Positions 35,687-44,347 of a DNA stretch of 64,000 nt are shown one piece after another. The first letter of the stretch is position 1. Each line of letters starts with the position of its first letter. The stretch spans positions 3,134,001 to 3,198,000 of the forward strand of contig NC_003030.1 in assembly GCF_000008765.1 (NCBI RefSeq), given 5' to 3'. A program made the position numbers and the translations under genes. Source of the stretch: Clostridium acetobutylicum ATCC 824 (GTDB lineage Bacteria; Bacillota; Clostridia; Clostridiales; Clostridiaceae). A model generated the notes under the pieces. The model saw only the letters and a list, made by a program, of their open reading frames with translations. It did no database searches and was not told the DNA's origin.

Positions 35687-36478
35687 TCAAAACACTTGAT
35701 ATAAGTCTACCTTATGAATTTGTTTACCAGAAAAGCCAAGTATTAATGGGTAAGTGTTATCAAATCCATGAACTAAAATTGCTATTAATAAACTTCCTCC
35801 TGTTTTGTTATATAACCATGTCATTTCCAAGGATAAAATTACAGTTACTAAAATATATTCAACAATTGAGTTATATCCTGTATTCGGTAAAAAAAACATA
35901 GGTAAATGCCACAATGACCATATTACTCCTATTACTACTGCTGAAAAAACCGGGTGAAACCTACTTTGAAGCCTAGGAAGTAAAAAACCTCTCCAACCAA
36001 GTTTTTCTTCTAAAGGTCCCCAAAATAAAACTATTGCCAAGAATAAAGTCATAATACCTAAAATACTACTAGTTTTAAATCCACTAGCCTGCATATTCAT
36101 TGCTACTTCAACTTTCATTCCTAATAATTTACAAGCAAACTCTACAATACGTATTTGTGCATTTAAAGAAAATACTGCCGCTATATAAAACAATATATTA
36201 ACCTTCCATTTAGTTAAGCTTTGCAATAATTTCTTTATCTCCTTCTTTCCATAAAAGTATGCTGTAAGAAATATTCCTATAATACTCGGCATTGCAGCTC
36301 CTAATATCCTTAAAAATGTATAATATGTATTATTTAAATATATATATTTATTCAAAATACCTTTAGATGATGATAATAAAATTCCCCACAATATATACGT
36401 ACCTAAGAAGGTCATAATTAAAAACAATTTTACTTGATGTGTTTTTAATTTGTTTTTTAATCTATACATTAATATCAC
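35687..36478 (-). CDS. CPBP-family intramembrane metalloprotease
   Basis: A 263-aa polytopic membrane protein of about eight spans. CPBP/CAAX-protease motifs are present: EEKLGWRG (EExxxR), WSLWHLP (FxxxH-type) and HGFDN near the end. Such bacterial proteins are implicated in bacteriocin self-immunity or in membrane proteolysis. The start may be GTG 36478 or ATG 36469. No bacteriocin-like gene is seen beside it. The 168-bp region after the stop is featureless. Confidence 0.85.
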   Translation of the reverse strand: MILMYRLKNKLKTHQVKLFLIMTFLGTYILWGILLSSSKGILNKYIYLNNTYYTFLRILGAAMPSIIGIFLTAYFYGKKEIKKLLQSLTKWKVNILFYIAAVFSLNAQIRIVEFACKLLGMKVEVAMNMQASGFKTSSILGIMTLFLAIVLFWGPLEEKLGWRGFLLPRLQSRFHPVFSAVVIGVIWSLWHLPMFFLPNTGYNSIVEYILVTVILSLEMTWLYNKTGGSLLIAILVHGFDNTYPLILGFSGKQIHKVDLYQVF

Positions 36479-36536
36479 TTCTCTCCAACTGAAATGTCTA
36501 TTTCTTTAAATACAATTATACCAAAACATATATAAT

Positions 36537-36580
36537 AAAAAAGTTATCTCTGCCATATTTAGACTGAGACAACTTTTTTT
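36537..36580 (-). terminator. Intrinsic terminator after the uxaB remnant
   Basis: Minus-strand AAAAAAGTTGTCTC pairs (one G-U) with GAGATAACTTTTTT; the U run follows on the minus strand. Confidence 0.8.
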
Positions 36581-36593
36581 AATTTTACCTTTA

Positions 36594-37402
36594 TTAAATT
36601 CTTACAGCATCCAAATGAAGTTCTAAAGCCTTTTTGATTCCTAACTTTTCAATAATACTAATTATATTTTCAGCAACAGCCTCTGTTAATCCTTCAACCT
36701 TATTTAAATCCATTTTCCATATAGCCTTGTACGCTAAAACTGACTCAAACAAATTCCTTATGCCTTCCCTACTACAATCACAGTTATCCCATGATTTTTT
36801 ATAAAACTCTAAAACATGTTCATCCTCTGATAATTTTATTTCTTCACTGCCTCTTTTTCCTTTATAGAAATACATTAAAGCCGCCAATGAAAAAACTAGT
36901 CTATGAGGAAACTCCCCTTTAATTTTTATGTACTCTAACAATGAAGGTAAATTTCTAGTCTCAAACTTTGACATAGAATTTAAAGCTATACTAATTAAGT
37001 AATGATGTATAAAAGGATTTCTAAATCTCTCAACAATAGAATCTGCATAAAGTACTAATTCCTCTTCTGGAATATCATCATTGACTAAAGTAGGAATTAT
37101 TTCTTCATATATTACTTCCTTTATAAAGGTTCCAACAACTTCATGATCAATAGCTTCTCTAACAGTTTCTAATCCATAAAGATAAGCTACTGGAACAAGT
37201 GCTGTATGTGCTCCATTTAGTATTCTTACTTTTCTTGTTCTGTACGGTGCAACATCATTAACCAACTTTACATTTAATTGAGCTTCTTCTACTGGAAGTT
37301 CATCCTGAAGAAAGCTCGGGCCCTCTAATTACCCATAAATAATATTGTTCGCTTACGACCACCATTTTGTCATCATAACCTATTTCTAGACTGTCTAAAA
37401 CA
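36594..37402 (-). pseudogene. uxaB: Truncated, frameshifted tagaturonate reductase (uxaB) remnant
   Basis: The readable ORF (TTG 37265 to 36594) matches only the C-terminal domain of UxaB/mannitol-dehydrogenase proteins, including the hallmark [14 protein letters not shown] and the dimer helices; full enzymes are about 480 aa. Upstream in the same frame the family residues continue ([16 protein letters not shown]), then switch at about 37311-37318 to another frame that reads [21 protein letters not shown], which also belongs to the family. That frame meets a stop after the junction. The Rossmann N-terminal half is absent: just beyond lies the terminator of the upstream gene. It was an oxidoreductase of galacturonate catabolism and is now surely inactive. 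Confidence 0.85.
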
Positions 37403-37440
37403 AAAGTTATCGAGGATAAACATTATAACTCGATAACTTT
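37403..37440 (-). terminator. Intrinsic terminator after the pyruvyltransferase-family gene
   Basis: A 12-bp perfect stem AAAGTTATCGAG with a 14-nt loop; the minus strand continues TTTTGTTTT. It lies exactly at the boundary of the uxaB remnant. Confidence 0.85.
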
Positions 37441-37485
37441 ATATAAATTTAAATTATATTTTCTCATGGAGTAATTTAAAGTAAT

Positions 37486-38673
37486 CTAGGCTCCATTAAT
37501 TTTTTTTGATATAAAATCCTTTAATGAATAGAATTTTTTCAAAGCCTTCCATCCACGTGATCTATAAATCTTCTTCAGCTCTTTTTTATAATACATATGC
37601 TTACTTTCTTCATCCTTAAGTCTAAAATTTATTCCCTTAATCTCTTTCTTGTAAGCTTCTAATTCATAGGTTAATTTACTTAAATTTATTTGTAGAATTC
37701 CATTTTGAAGATTTAACTGCGTTATTTCATCACTCTCGGTACACTCTTTACTCAGTATGTATGTACTATTGTTAGGCACAATTTGTTTTATATTTTCTAC
37801 ATGTTCTTCTAATATTTTTTTATCTTTAACAATCAAATTAGAGTAGTCCAAAGGATTATTTATTACTTTTTCTGTTAAACCTATTATTTCTTTTAAATTG
37901 CTAAACAAATATCCCTGAAGTCCTCTATCTTCTAGAAAAAATCTAGATTTTTCTTGTTCCATCAATATAAACGGTACATTATGTATGTATGAAAATATAG
38001 AACCGTGCAGCGAACAAGTTATAAGATAATCTAATTTCCCTATAAAAGTGAATATTTCAAGAGGTTTCATTATAGGAAGTACTCTAGAATTAGAAATTCT
38101 TTGACTCAATTTACTCATATAGATATAGTCGTAATTATAGTGCGTTATAGGAATAAAATATATTGTATATGGAAGCTTAGATGCCCACTTTACAAATAAG
38201 CCTTCTTCTTCCTTGGAAAAAATATTAGGAATAAGATGTACCCCTATAGCTGGTCTTTTTATATGAATAGGGAAATCTTGTAAATCATCTAAAAGCATTG
38301 TGGTACACGGAACTACACTACTTTTTTTATTAAGGTAGCCAGCTTTTTTTCTATCTCCTTCACTTCTAAAAGTTACATATTTGTATTCCTCAAGGTATTG
38401 AAGATCATTAGGATTTCCAACTACACCAACAGAATTCAATATATTGGGTCCTCTCAATTTAAACTTATCGTAAAAAAAGTCACTATTCTCTCTTAATAAA
38501 TGTCCTCCTCCTATAATCACAGTATTGTACTTTAATACATCAATATTATTGAGAAGAATTTCATCAAAATCAACTTTTAGTTCCTTCATTATTTTTCTAA
38601 GACTTATACCAATTGCTACATCACCAGTATTCCCGCTTATGTTATCGTACATTATACCAACTTTATTCTTCAA
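37486..38673 (-). CDS. Polysaccharide pyruvyltransferase family protein
   Basis: A 395-aa protein with the PS_pyruv_trans layout: N-terminal 'ISGNTGDVAIG' loop, VIIGGGHLL, a central VGVVGNP strand, SLHGSIFSYI and PFI segments near 235-255. Such enzymes ketalise sugars of exopolysaccharides with pyruvate or are related glycan-modifying proteins. The last 80 residues are a coiled coil ending in basic residues (KISLK-type), perhaps a membrane-associating tail. The longest ORF starts at GTG 38682, but GGGGTG is 6 nt before TTG 38673, which I prefer. Confidence 0.78.
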   Translation of the reverse strand: MKNKVGIMYDNISGNTGDVAIGISLRKIMKELKVDFDEILLNNIDVLKYNTVIIGGGHLLRENSDFFYDKFKLRGPNILNSVGVVGNPNDLQYLEEYKYVTFRSEGDRKKAGYLNKKSSVVPCTTMLLDDLQDFPIHIKRPAIGVHLIPNIFSKEEEGLFVKWASKLPYTIYFIPITHYNYDYIYMSKLSQRISNSRVLPIMKPLEIFTFIGKLDYLITCSLHGSIFSYIHNVPFILMEQEKSRFFLEDRGLQGYLFSNLKEIIGLTEKVINNPLDYSNLIVKDKKILEEHVENIKQIVPNNSTYILSKECTESDEITQLNLQNGILQINLSKLTYELEAYKKEIKGINFRLKDEESKHMYYKKELKKIYRSRGWKALKKFYSLKDFISKKINGA

Positions 38674-38824
38674 AAAGTACACCCCTTAAAATACGCATAA
38701 AATATGTTTACACTGCTAATTTTATTTGTTAAATTCCAGTATACTCCTCAATAATTAATACGCTATAAACTAATTATAAATTTTCTATAAGTTTTAGTTA
38801 TTAATAATTATACCTACTTTAAAT

Positions 38825-38862
38825 AAAAAAATACACTTACCCTTTAGGTACAGTGTATTTTT
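38825..38862 (-). terminator. Intrinsic terminator after hisC
   Basis: Minus-strand AAAAATACACTGTACC pairs with GGGTAAGTGTATTTTT and runs into a U tract, just past the hisC stop. Confidence 0.85.
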
Positions 38863-38869
38863 TATTACT

Positions 38870-39928
38870 TTACGCAATGCACTCTTTAATTTTATCCATA
38901 AATTCGCTCATTTCCTTATCAGTTCCTATACTAACTCTTAAGAAATTATCAATCCTTGCAGTTTTAAAGTATCTTACTAATATGCCTCTTTTTCTAAGTT
39001 CGTTAAATATACTTTCAGCAGAAATTGTTGTATGGCTTATAAAAATAAAATTAGCCTTTGACTCTATAACCTTAAAACCAATCTGCTTTAATTCAGTTGA
39101 CACTCTTTCCCTTGTTGCTATAATTTTTCGTCTCGCATCCTCAAAGTATTCTTTATCTTTAAAAGCAGCTTCTGCTCCAACAATAGCTAGCCTATCTAAT
39201 GTATATGAATTTATAGAATTTTTTACTCTGGATAAGCCCTCTATAAGCTCAGGACTCCCCATAGCAAATCCAATTCTAAGTCCTGCAAGCGATCTTGACT
39301 TTGATAGAGTTTGAACAATTAAAAGATTTTTATAATCCTTTATAAACTTAACTGCTGATTCTCCACCAAAATCAATATAAGCCTCATCTATAATAACTAC
39401 AGAATCTTTGTTCCAATCCAATATCTTTTTTATATCACTAAGTCCAATATACTTTGCTGTAGGTGCATTAGGATTAGGAATAATTACACCTCCATTACAC
39501 CTACAAAAATTATCTAAATCTAAAGAAAAATCCTCTTTTAAAGGAATAAGCTCACAATTTAAATTAAGTAAATTGGCATATACCTTATAAAAACTATATG
39601 TTATATCTGCAAAAAATACAGTTTTCCTTGGACTAAAAAATGTCATAAAGGAAAACGCTAAAACCTCATCAGAACCATTACCAACAAATACCTCTTTATC
39701 TGATATACCATAGTATTCAGCAATAGTTCTTTTAAGTGAATCACAATTAGGATCCGGATAAAGTTTAAGCTTATAATCAGCCTCTTTTTTTATTGCTTCT
39801 ATAACCATAGGTGACGGAGGATATGGATTTTCATTTGTATTTAATTTTATATATTTTTGATCCTTTGGCTGTTCTCCTGGAACATATGGCTCTAGTTTCT
39901 TTACACGTTCATTCCAAAACTTACTCAT
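38870..39928 (-). CDS. hisC: Histidinol-phosphate aminotransferase
   Basis: A 352-aa PLP enzyme of fold type I that makes histidinol phosphate, and often also transaminates aromatic acids. Features are LNTNENPYPPSP at the N-terminus, VGNGSDEVL, PNPNAPT, IIDEAYIDF, the PLP-lysine in QTLSKSRSLAGLRIG, and LRVSIGT with the carboxylate-binding arginine. GAGGTG lies 6 nt before ATG 39928, so the GTG 39946 of the longest ORF is rejected. The other his genes are not adjacent. A 13-bp inverted repeat lies in its upstream region. Confidence 0.93.
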   Translation of the reverse strand: MSKFWNERVKKLEPYVPGEQPKDQKYIKLNTNENPYPPSPMVIEAIKKEADYKLKLYPDPNCDSLKRTIAEYYGISDKEVFVGNGSDEVLAFSFMTFFSPRKTVFFADITYSFYKVYANLLNLNCELIPLKEDFSLDLDNFCRCNGGVIIPNPNAPTAKYIGLSDIKKILDWNKDSVVIIDEAYIDFGGESAVKFIKDYKNLLIVQTLSKSRSLAGLRIGFAMGSPELIEGLSRVKNSINSYTLDRLAIVGAEAAFKDKEYFEDARRKIIATRERVSTELKQIGFKVIESKANFIFISHTTISAESIFNELRKRGILVRYFKTARIDNFLRVSIGTDKEMSEFMDKIKECIA

Positions 39929-39980
39929 TTTTTCACCTCTACCCACTAAAATTTCATTAAAATAAAACTACATAAATTTT

Positions 39981-40033
39981 CAAATTATACATGCATCCTA
40001 ACTTAACCTTCATTCTGATACATGTATAATTTG
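39981..40033. promoter_or_regulatory. 13-bp inverted repeat with TATAAT boxes upstream of hisC
   Basis: CAAATTATACATG (39981-39993) and its exact complement (40021-40033) flank 27 bp. Each arm contains TATAAT or its complement, and the right arm overlaps the palindrome ATACATGTAT (40018-40027). It is 50-105 bp before the hisC start and 68 bp after the epimerase stop. It could be an operator pair, a hairpin or a promoter duplication. Confidence 0.4.
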
Positions 40034-40100
40034 AACTTTGTTATATAAATATACTATATCACAAAACTTTAGCGTATTAAAGTGTTAAATTGTAAGTTTT

Positions 40101-40997
40101 CTATTCTCCAATAGTTATGGAGTATGTACATTCAAACTCTTTTCCTACCTCAAGTTTCAATCCATCCTCTTTTTCTCTAAAATCTCCATTGAAATCTTCA
40201 TAATCTGCATGACCAAACCATGGTTCTATACAAACAAAAGGTGCTCCTTCTGGCTTAGACCATAATCCAACATAAGGAAAGCCCTCAAAGGATACAGTTA
40301 CACTAGTGGTATTTTTATCATTTTTTAGAGATATGCTAGTAGAATCTAAATCCTTTAATATTAACGCTCCTTGTTTAAACAATTTTTCACTTAAATTCAA
40401 AATATTAGATGCATATAAAAACGGTGAGGTATTCCTGGATAGTAAGTTGCTGCTGTTTAGTTTAACTACTCCTGTAGTCTCTCTTTTCTCAAATTCAATA
40501 TAATAGTCTTCAAATTGTAATTCGTCATTCTCCGATTGTTTCCCTATAACAGGACAATTAAAGCCTGGATGTGCCCCTATTGAAAAGAATATATCCTTGT
40601 CATCTACATTTTTAACATTGTATGTTACATCAACAGTACTATCTTTTAACACGTATATAACTCTTAGTTCAAATTTGTAAGGATACTTCTCCAAGGTTTC
40701 ATCATTCCATACAAGTTTGAATACTGCTCTATCACTAGCATTGTCTTCCACTTCAAATTCCATATCTCTAGCAAAACCGTGCTGAGAAAGATTGTATACT
40801 TTATCTGCTATCCTATACTTATTATCCTTAACCTTTCCAACTATAGGAAATAGAATAGGAGCGTGCCTTCCCCAGTAACTTGAATTAGCAGTCCAAATAT
40901 ATTCATTATCAGTGTTTTTACTCTTTAAGCTTGTAAGTTCTGCCCCACTTTCTGATAACTCTGCCTTAAAATTTTCATTTTCTAACCTTACACACAT
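40101..40997 (-). CDS. Aldose 1-epimerase family protein (LacX-like)
   Basis: A 298-aa beta-sandwich protein of the galactose-mutarotase superfamily. Signature positions are GAELTSL, the substrate-binding PILFPIVGK, QHGFARD, GAHPGFNCP and the C-terminal IEPWFGHAD with the catalytic glutamate. This is the LacX/YihR-like subgroup, acting on hexose or hexose-phosphate anomers; the specificity is unknown. AGGAG precedes ATG 40997 with 8-nt spacing, so the GTG 41006 is rejected. Confidence 0.85.
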   Translation of the reverse strand: MCVRLENENFKAELSESGAELTSLKSKNTDNEYIWTANSSYWGRHAPILFPIVGKVKDNKYRIADKVYNLSQHGFARDMEFEVEDNASDRAVFKLVWNDETLEKYPYKFELRVIYVLKDSTVDVTYNVKNVDDKDIFFSIGAHPGFNCPVIGKQSENDELQFEDYYIEFEKRETTGVVKLNSSNLLSRNTSPFLYASNILNLSEKLFKQGALILKDLDSTSISLKNDKNTTSVTVSFEGFPYVGLWSKPEGAPFVCIEPWFGHADYEDFNGDFREKEDGLKLEVGKEFECTYSITIGE

Positions 40998-41196
40998 TAT
41001 TACCACTCCTTAATTATTATCATCTTAAGCATAAATAAAAAAACTCCTACACATATATTTTATCATTTAATTGTATTATATAACAGTTTTTTAATTATAA
41101 TTTACTTCAGCTTCCAAAATCTTGCTCCAGATTTTACATAAATTGATTAATGTGTTATCATAAAGAAAGTTATATTTACACTGAGGGGGAAAGCAA

Positions 41197-42252
41197 TTGA
41201 ATAAGAGAGTTTTTTTATCTGTTATTACAATGCTGGCTATAATCATTACTTTCAACAATAATGTTGGTAATGCTTTAGCTGCACAACCATCTAATAACGA
41301 CGATGCGTTAAAACAAACGCAGGAAGACAAAAAAAACATACAGAACAAAATTCAAGACTTAGACGGTAAGATTCAAGATGTACTTAAAAAAGTTGATAAC
41401 AACAAAAAAGATATGAACAAGTTAAATACTGATATGGAATCTAACCAGAAGAAATTGGATGCTACTAAAAACACTTTGAATTCACAGCAAAATTTATTTA
41501 ACAAAAGATTGAGAGCAATGTATATGAACGGAACAAATTCATATCTAAACATACTCTTTTCTTCAAAAAGTTTTAATGATTTTGCTTCAAAGGCGAATGC
41601 TATTGGGAAAGTAATTGAATTTGATAAAAATGTTATTGGTAATGTAAAAGGCGAAAAAGAAGACATAAGCAAAACACAACAATCGCTTAATGACGAGAAC
41701 CAAAAACTGTTGGCACTAAAGAAAGATAATGAACAAATGCTTTTAAGTCTAAACAAAAATGTTGGACAGCAAAAGGATTTACTTGCTAAAACGACTCAAA
41801 AGGAACAAAACCTATTAGCTGAAAAAGCAGCCGAGGAACAACGTCAAAAAGAGTTACAGGCAGCTGCAGCAGCAGCCGCCGCGGCAAACGCTAACAAAGC
41901 TAACAAAGCTAACAGTGCTAACAACAGTAAGGCACTTCTTGCTAGCCCAAGCTCACAGCCACCAGCTGTAAGTGGTTCTGTAATTTCGTTAGAAGCCACT
42001 GGTTACTCTGATGATGGTCTTACATCTCTTGGAACTCCTACTGTAAGAAATCCTAATGGCTACAGCACGGTAGCTGTAGATCCTAGAGTTATTAGGCCAG
42101 GAGCAAGACTTTATGTAGATGGTTACGGATATGCTGTCGCAGATGATACTGGTGGAGACATAATCGGAAATAGAATAGATTTATTCTTCTCTTCTAAACA
42201 AGATGCACTTAATTGGGGACGAAGAACTGTAACAGTTCACATTTTAAATTAA
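41197..42252 (+). CDS. Secreted coiled-coil protein with C-terminal 3D domain
   Basis: A 351-aa exported protein. A signal peptide (about 1-28, ending ALAA) is followed by a long coiled coil (about 35-225) of the PcsB/CwlO N-terminal kind. A low-complexity Ala and Asn-Lys-Ala linker (about 225-245) leads to a 3D domain (about 265-350) with the VDPRVIRPG, ADDTGGDI and RIDLFF motifs. The 3D domain has the lytic transglycosylase (MltA-like) double-psi barrel core with three aspartates. It would remodel peptidoglycan. The start is TTG 41197 behind GAGGGGGA. Coiled coils of this type are regulated by FtsEX in relatives. Confidence 0.87.
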   Translation: MNKRVFLSVITMLAIIITFNNNVGNALAAQPSNNDDALKQTQEDKKNIQNKIQDLDGKIQDVLKKVDNNKKDMNKLNTDMESNQKKLDATKNTLNSQQNLFNKRLRAMYMNGTNSYLNILFSSKSFNDFASKANAIGKVIEFDKNVIGNVKGEKEDISKTQQSLNDENQKLLALKKDNEQMLLSLNKNVGQQKDLLAKTTQKEQNLLAEKAAEEQRQKELQAAAAAAAAANANKANKANSANNSKALLASPSSQPPAVSGSVISLEATGYSDDGLTSLGTPTVRNPNGYSTVAVDPRVIRPGARLYVDGYGYAVADDTGGDIIGNRIDLFFSSKQDALNWGRRTVTVHILN

Positions 42253-42318
42253 CATTTCAAGCAATAATTAATTAAAGATTGATTTTAACTTTCTTTAATT
42301 TATACTCATTTCTAAATT

Positions 42319-42349
42319 AAGCTAAGGATTGCTATTCCTTAGCTTTTTT
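42319..42349. terminator. Terminator between the 3D-domain and MutS-like genes
   Basis: AAGCTAAGGA pairs perfectly with TCCTTAGCTT around 7 nt and ends in T6 on the plus strand. Confidence 0.85.
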
Positions 42350-42361
42350 CTTACTATAAAA

Positions 42362-44158
42362 TTACTCTACATTTATTCCTATCATCTTCATTAAATACTT
42401 AGCATTTGTAGTATCTGAAGGTCCATCCTTAAGCTTATAGTCAAAGATTATTTTATCCTCTAAATATGTTTCTGAAAAATGATAATTTTTTATTCTACGC
42501 TTTTCATCTGATTCTAGTTCGCATAGCTCAAAGTCATGTGTAGAAATTAATCCAAAAATCCAATTTTCATTCAATATTTTAAGAACTTTTTTTGCACCGG
42601 CTATTCTATCATTAGAGTTAGTTCCATGAAATATTTCGTCAATAAGAAAAATCATAGGAGTTTTTTTCTTCACATTTTCTATCATTTTCTTTACTCTCAT
42701 AAGTTCAACATAGAATGTAGACATACCATTATTTAAATCATCTGTTATTCTCATAGACGTATATATATCTACCACTGAACATTTCAAGTTTGATGCACAA
42801 ACCGGTGCACCTGCGTAGGCTAAAACTAAATTTATTCCAACAGTCCTTAAAAAGGTAGTTTTACCTGCCATATTAGCTCCTGTTATTACAAATATTTTAT
42901 TATTCATATCAACATCATTATTTACTCTTTTTTCTTCACCTATCAGTGGATGGCCAACTTCTTTTCCTGAGAATACAAGTCCACTCTCTGAGAGTTCTGG
43001 AAACACCATGTGGCTATTTAATCTAAAAATAACAGAAAGACTTGAAAGGCTCTCAAATTCCCCTATAGCATCAACCCATTTAGAAACAATCTTTCCATAT
43101 CTATCTTTCCATCTTTCAAATTCGAAAACACATTGATAATCCCAAAGCATTATGATTCCAAAAATAACGTATCCAAAAATATTATTCTTAAATTCTAGCT
43201 TTTCAGTTATACTTATTAAACTCTTAAATATTCTATATGCTGGTTTATTTTCAAAATACAAAACTGATTTTAATTCCTTTAAATAATCGCTTTTAAAATC
43301 TTCATTCTCTATAATATCTAGTATTCTAAAATAAGATTTTAAATCTTTTCTTATTTTATATATTATTCTTAACTGCGGAGCTACCTTTAAGTATCCCATG
43401 ATATTTATAAGCATATGAAGTACAAATAGTGCTGCTATAACCCAATAGTAAGCTTTAAGCTTCATATATATTATAACAATACTAACTACTATAGACACTA
43501 CTGGCAAAATTCTTATAAATGCCTCAACAAGAAAATTCTTAAACAAATGCTCTGTATTTTCAAGATCATTAAATAGCTCGCTTGGATCAGTACCAAGTTC
43601 ATTAGAATTGCCCTGAGACTCTACATTTTGACAAAAGTCAATTTTATCCTTAAGCTCCTCTACAGCTTTCTGCCTCATTCTTATCTTTTCAATATTTTTA
43701 TCTGGCTTCTTTAGAGTTTCAGCTAATTTCTTTCTACCTAAAAAAGTCACACAAGTATTTATTAATTGAAATAAAGACTTTTTTCCGAATATATCTAAAT
43801 CCCCAAGATACGGATACTCTTCATCTTGAAACTCTTCTCCAAAATCCTGAAATGATGTCCATGTACCATCTATTCTCTTTAAGTATTTTTCATTTACTTC
43901 CACTAAATTGTTTGCTACTTCAAGTCTATCCGATATCTTTTCATGTATTTTTAAAATATACACAAACAAAACAAATGACAAAATTGTACCTAAAAGTATG
44001 AATATTGATGGGTTTTTTACTAAAAAATATGTAAAGGAAATAGCCATAATAAAAACTATAAACCTAAGCAAACTCATCATATTATAATTTTGTTTTAATT
44101 TTGATTTTTCACTTTTAAAATTCTCTATTCTACGTAAAAACTCTTCATTTTTATCCAT
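42362..44158 (-). CDS. Membrane-anchored MutS-like ATPase
   Basis: A 598-aa protein whose C-terminal third is a MutS ATPase: GANMAGKTT Walker A, the ADDL-like SMRITDDLNNGMSTFY segment, FLIDEIFHGTN Walker B and STHDFEL. It lacks mismatch-recognition and connector domains. Instead two hydrophobic spans at about 29-46 and 51-69 precede a coiled helical region, with another hydrophobic pair near 210-255, so it should sit at the membrane. This matches a little-studied clostridial/Bacteroidetes MutS-like family of unknown role. GAAGGG precedes the ATG; its promoter contains the ATACATGTAT palindrome. Confidence 0.85.
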   Translation of the reverse strand: MDKNEEFLRRIENFKSEKSKLKQNYNMMSLLRFIVFIMAISFTYFLVKNPSIFILLGTILSFVLFVYILKIHEKISDRLEVANNLVEVNEKYLKRIDGTWTSFQDFGEEFQDEEYPYLGDLDIFGKKSLFQLINTCVTFLGRKKLAETLKKPDKNIEKIRMRQKAVEELKDKIDFCQNVESQGNSNELGTDPSELFNDLENTEHLFKNFLVEAFIRILPVVSIVVSIVIIYMKLKAYYWVIAALFVLHMLINIMGYLKVAPQLRIIYKIRKDLKSYFRILDIIENEDFKSDYLKELKSVLYFENKPAYRIFKSLISITEKLEFKNNIFGYVIFGIIMLWDYQCVFEFERWKDRYGKIVSKWVDAIGEFESLSSLSVIFRLNSHMVFPELSESGLVFSGKEVGHPLIGEEKRVNNDVDMNNKIFVITGANMAGKTTFLRTVGINLVLAYAGAPVCASNLKCSVVDIYTSMRITDDLNNGMSTFYVELMRVKKMIENVKKKTPMIFLIDEIFHGTNSNDRIAGAKKVLKILNENWIFGLISTHDFELCELESDEKRRIKNYHFSETYLEDKIIFDYKLKDGPSDTTNAKYLMKMIGINVE

Positions 44159-44198
44159 AATAAGTTTCCCTTCAATTTTTTTACTTCATAATTATATC

Positions 44199-44208
44199 AT
44201 ACATGTAT
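44199..44208. promoter_or_regulatory. ATACATGTAT palindrome in the MutS-like promoter region
   Basis: A 10-bp perfect palindrome 40 bp before the MutS-like start, just upstream of GATATAATT. The same 10-mer occurs before thyA (6854) and hisC (40018). Confidence 0.35.
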
Positions 44209-44347
44209 ATTATTTGAAAACAACATATTTAAAATTGTAATAATTTTCTCTACTAATAGCATTCACTGGCAATCCTGCAATTAATTCTATCCCTAATTAT
44301 GTAAAATTTAATATCAACTTTCATAGAAAACCATCTATCTTAACAGT

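Noticed and set aside
37266-37320. Treating the uxaB fragment as a normal short gene starting at TTG 37265
   Set aside because: Family sequence continues upstream in frame and then in a second frame, so the TTG is an artefact of a broken gene.
38853-39314. 153-aa plus-strand ORF opposite hisC
   Set aside because: It runs antisense to the well-supported hisC coding sequence and has no recognisable motif.
41870-41930. GC-rich GCA/GCC repeat as a possible mobile or foreign insert
   Set aside because: It is an in-frame Ala/Asn-Lys linker of the 3D-domain protein.
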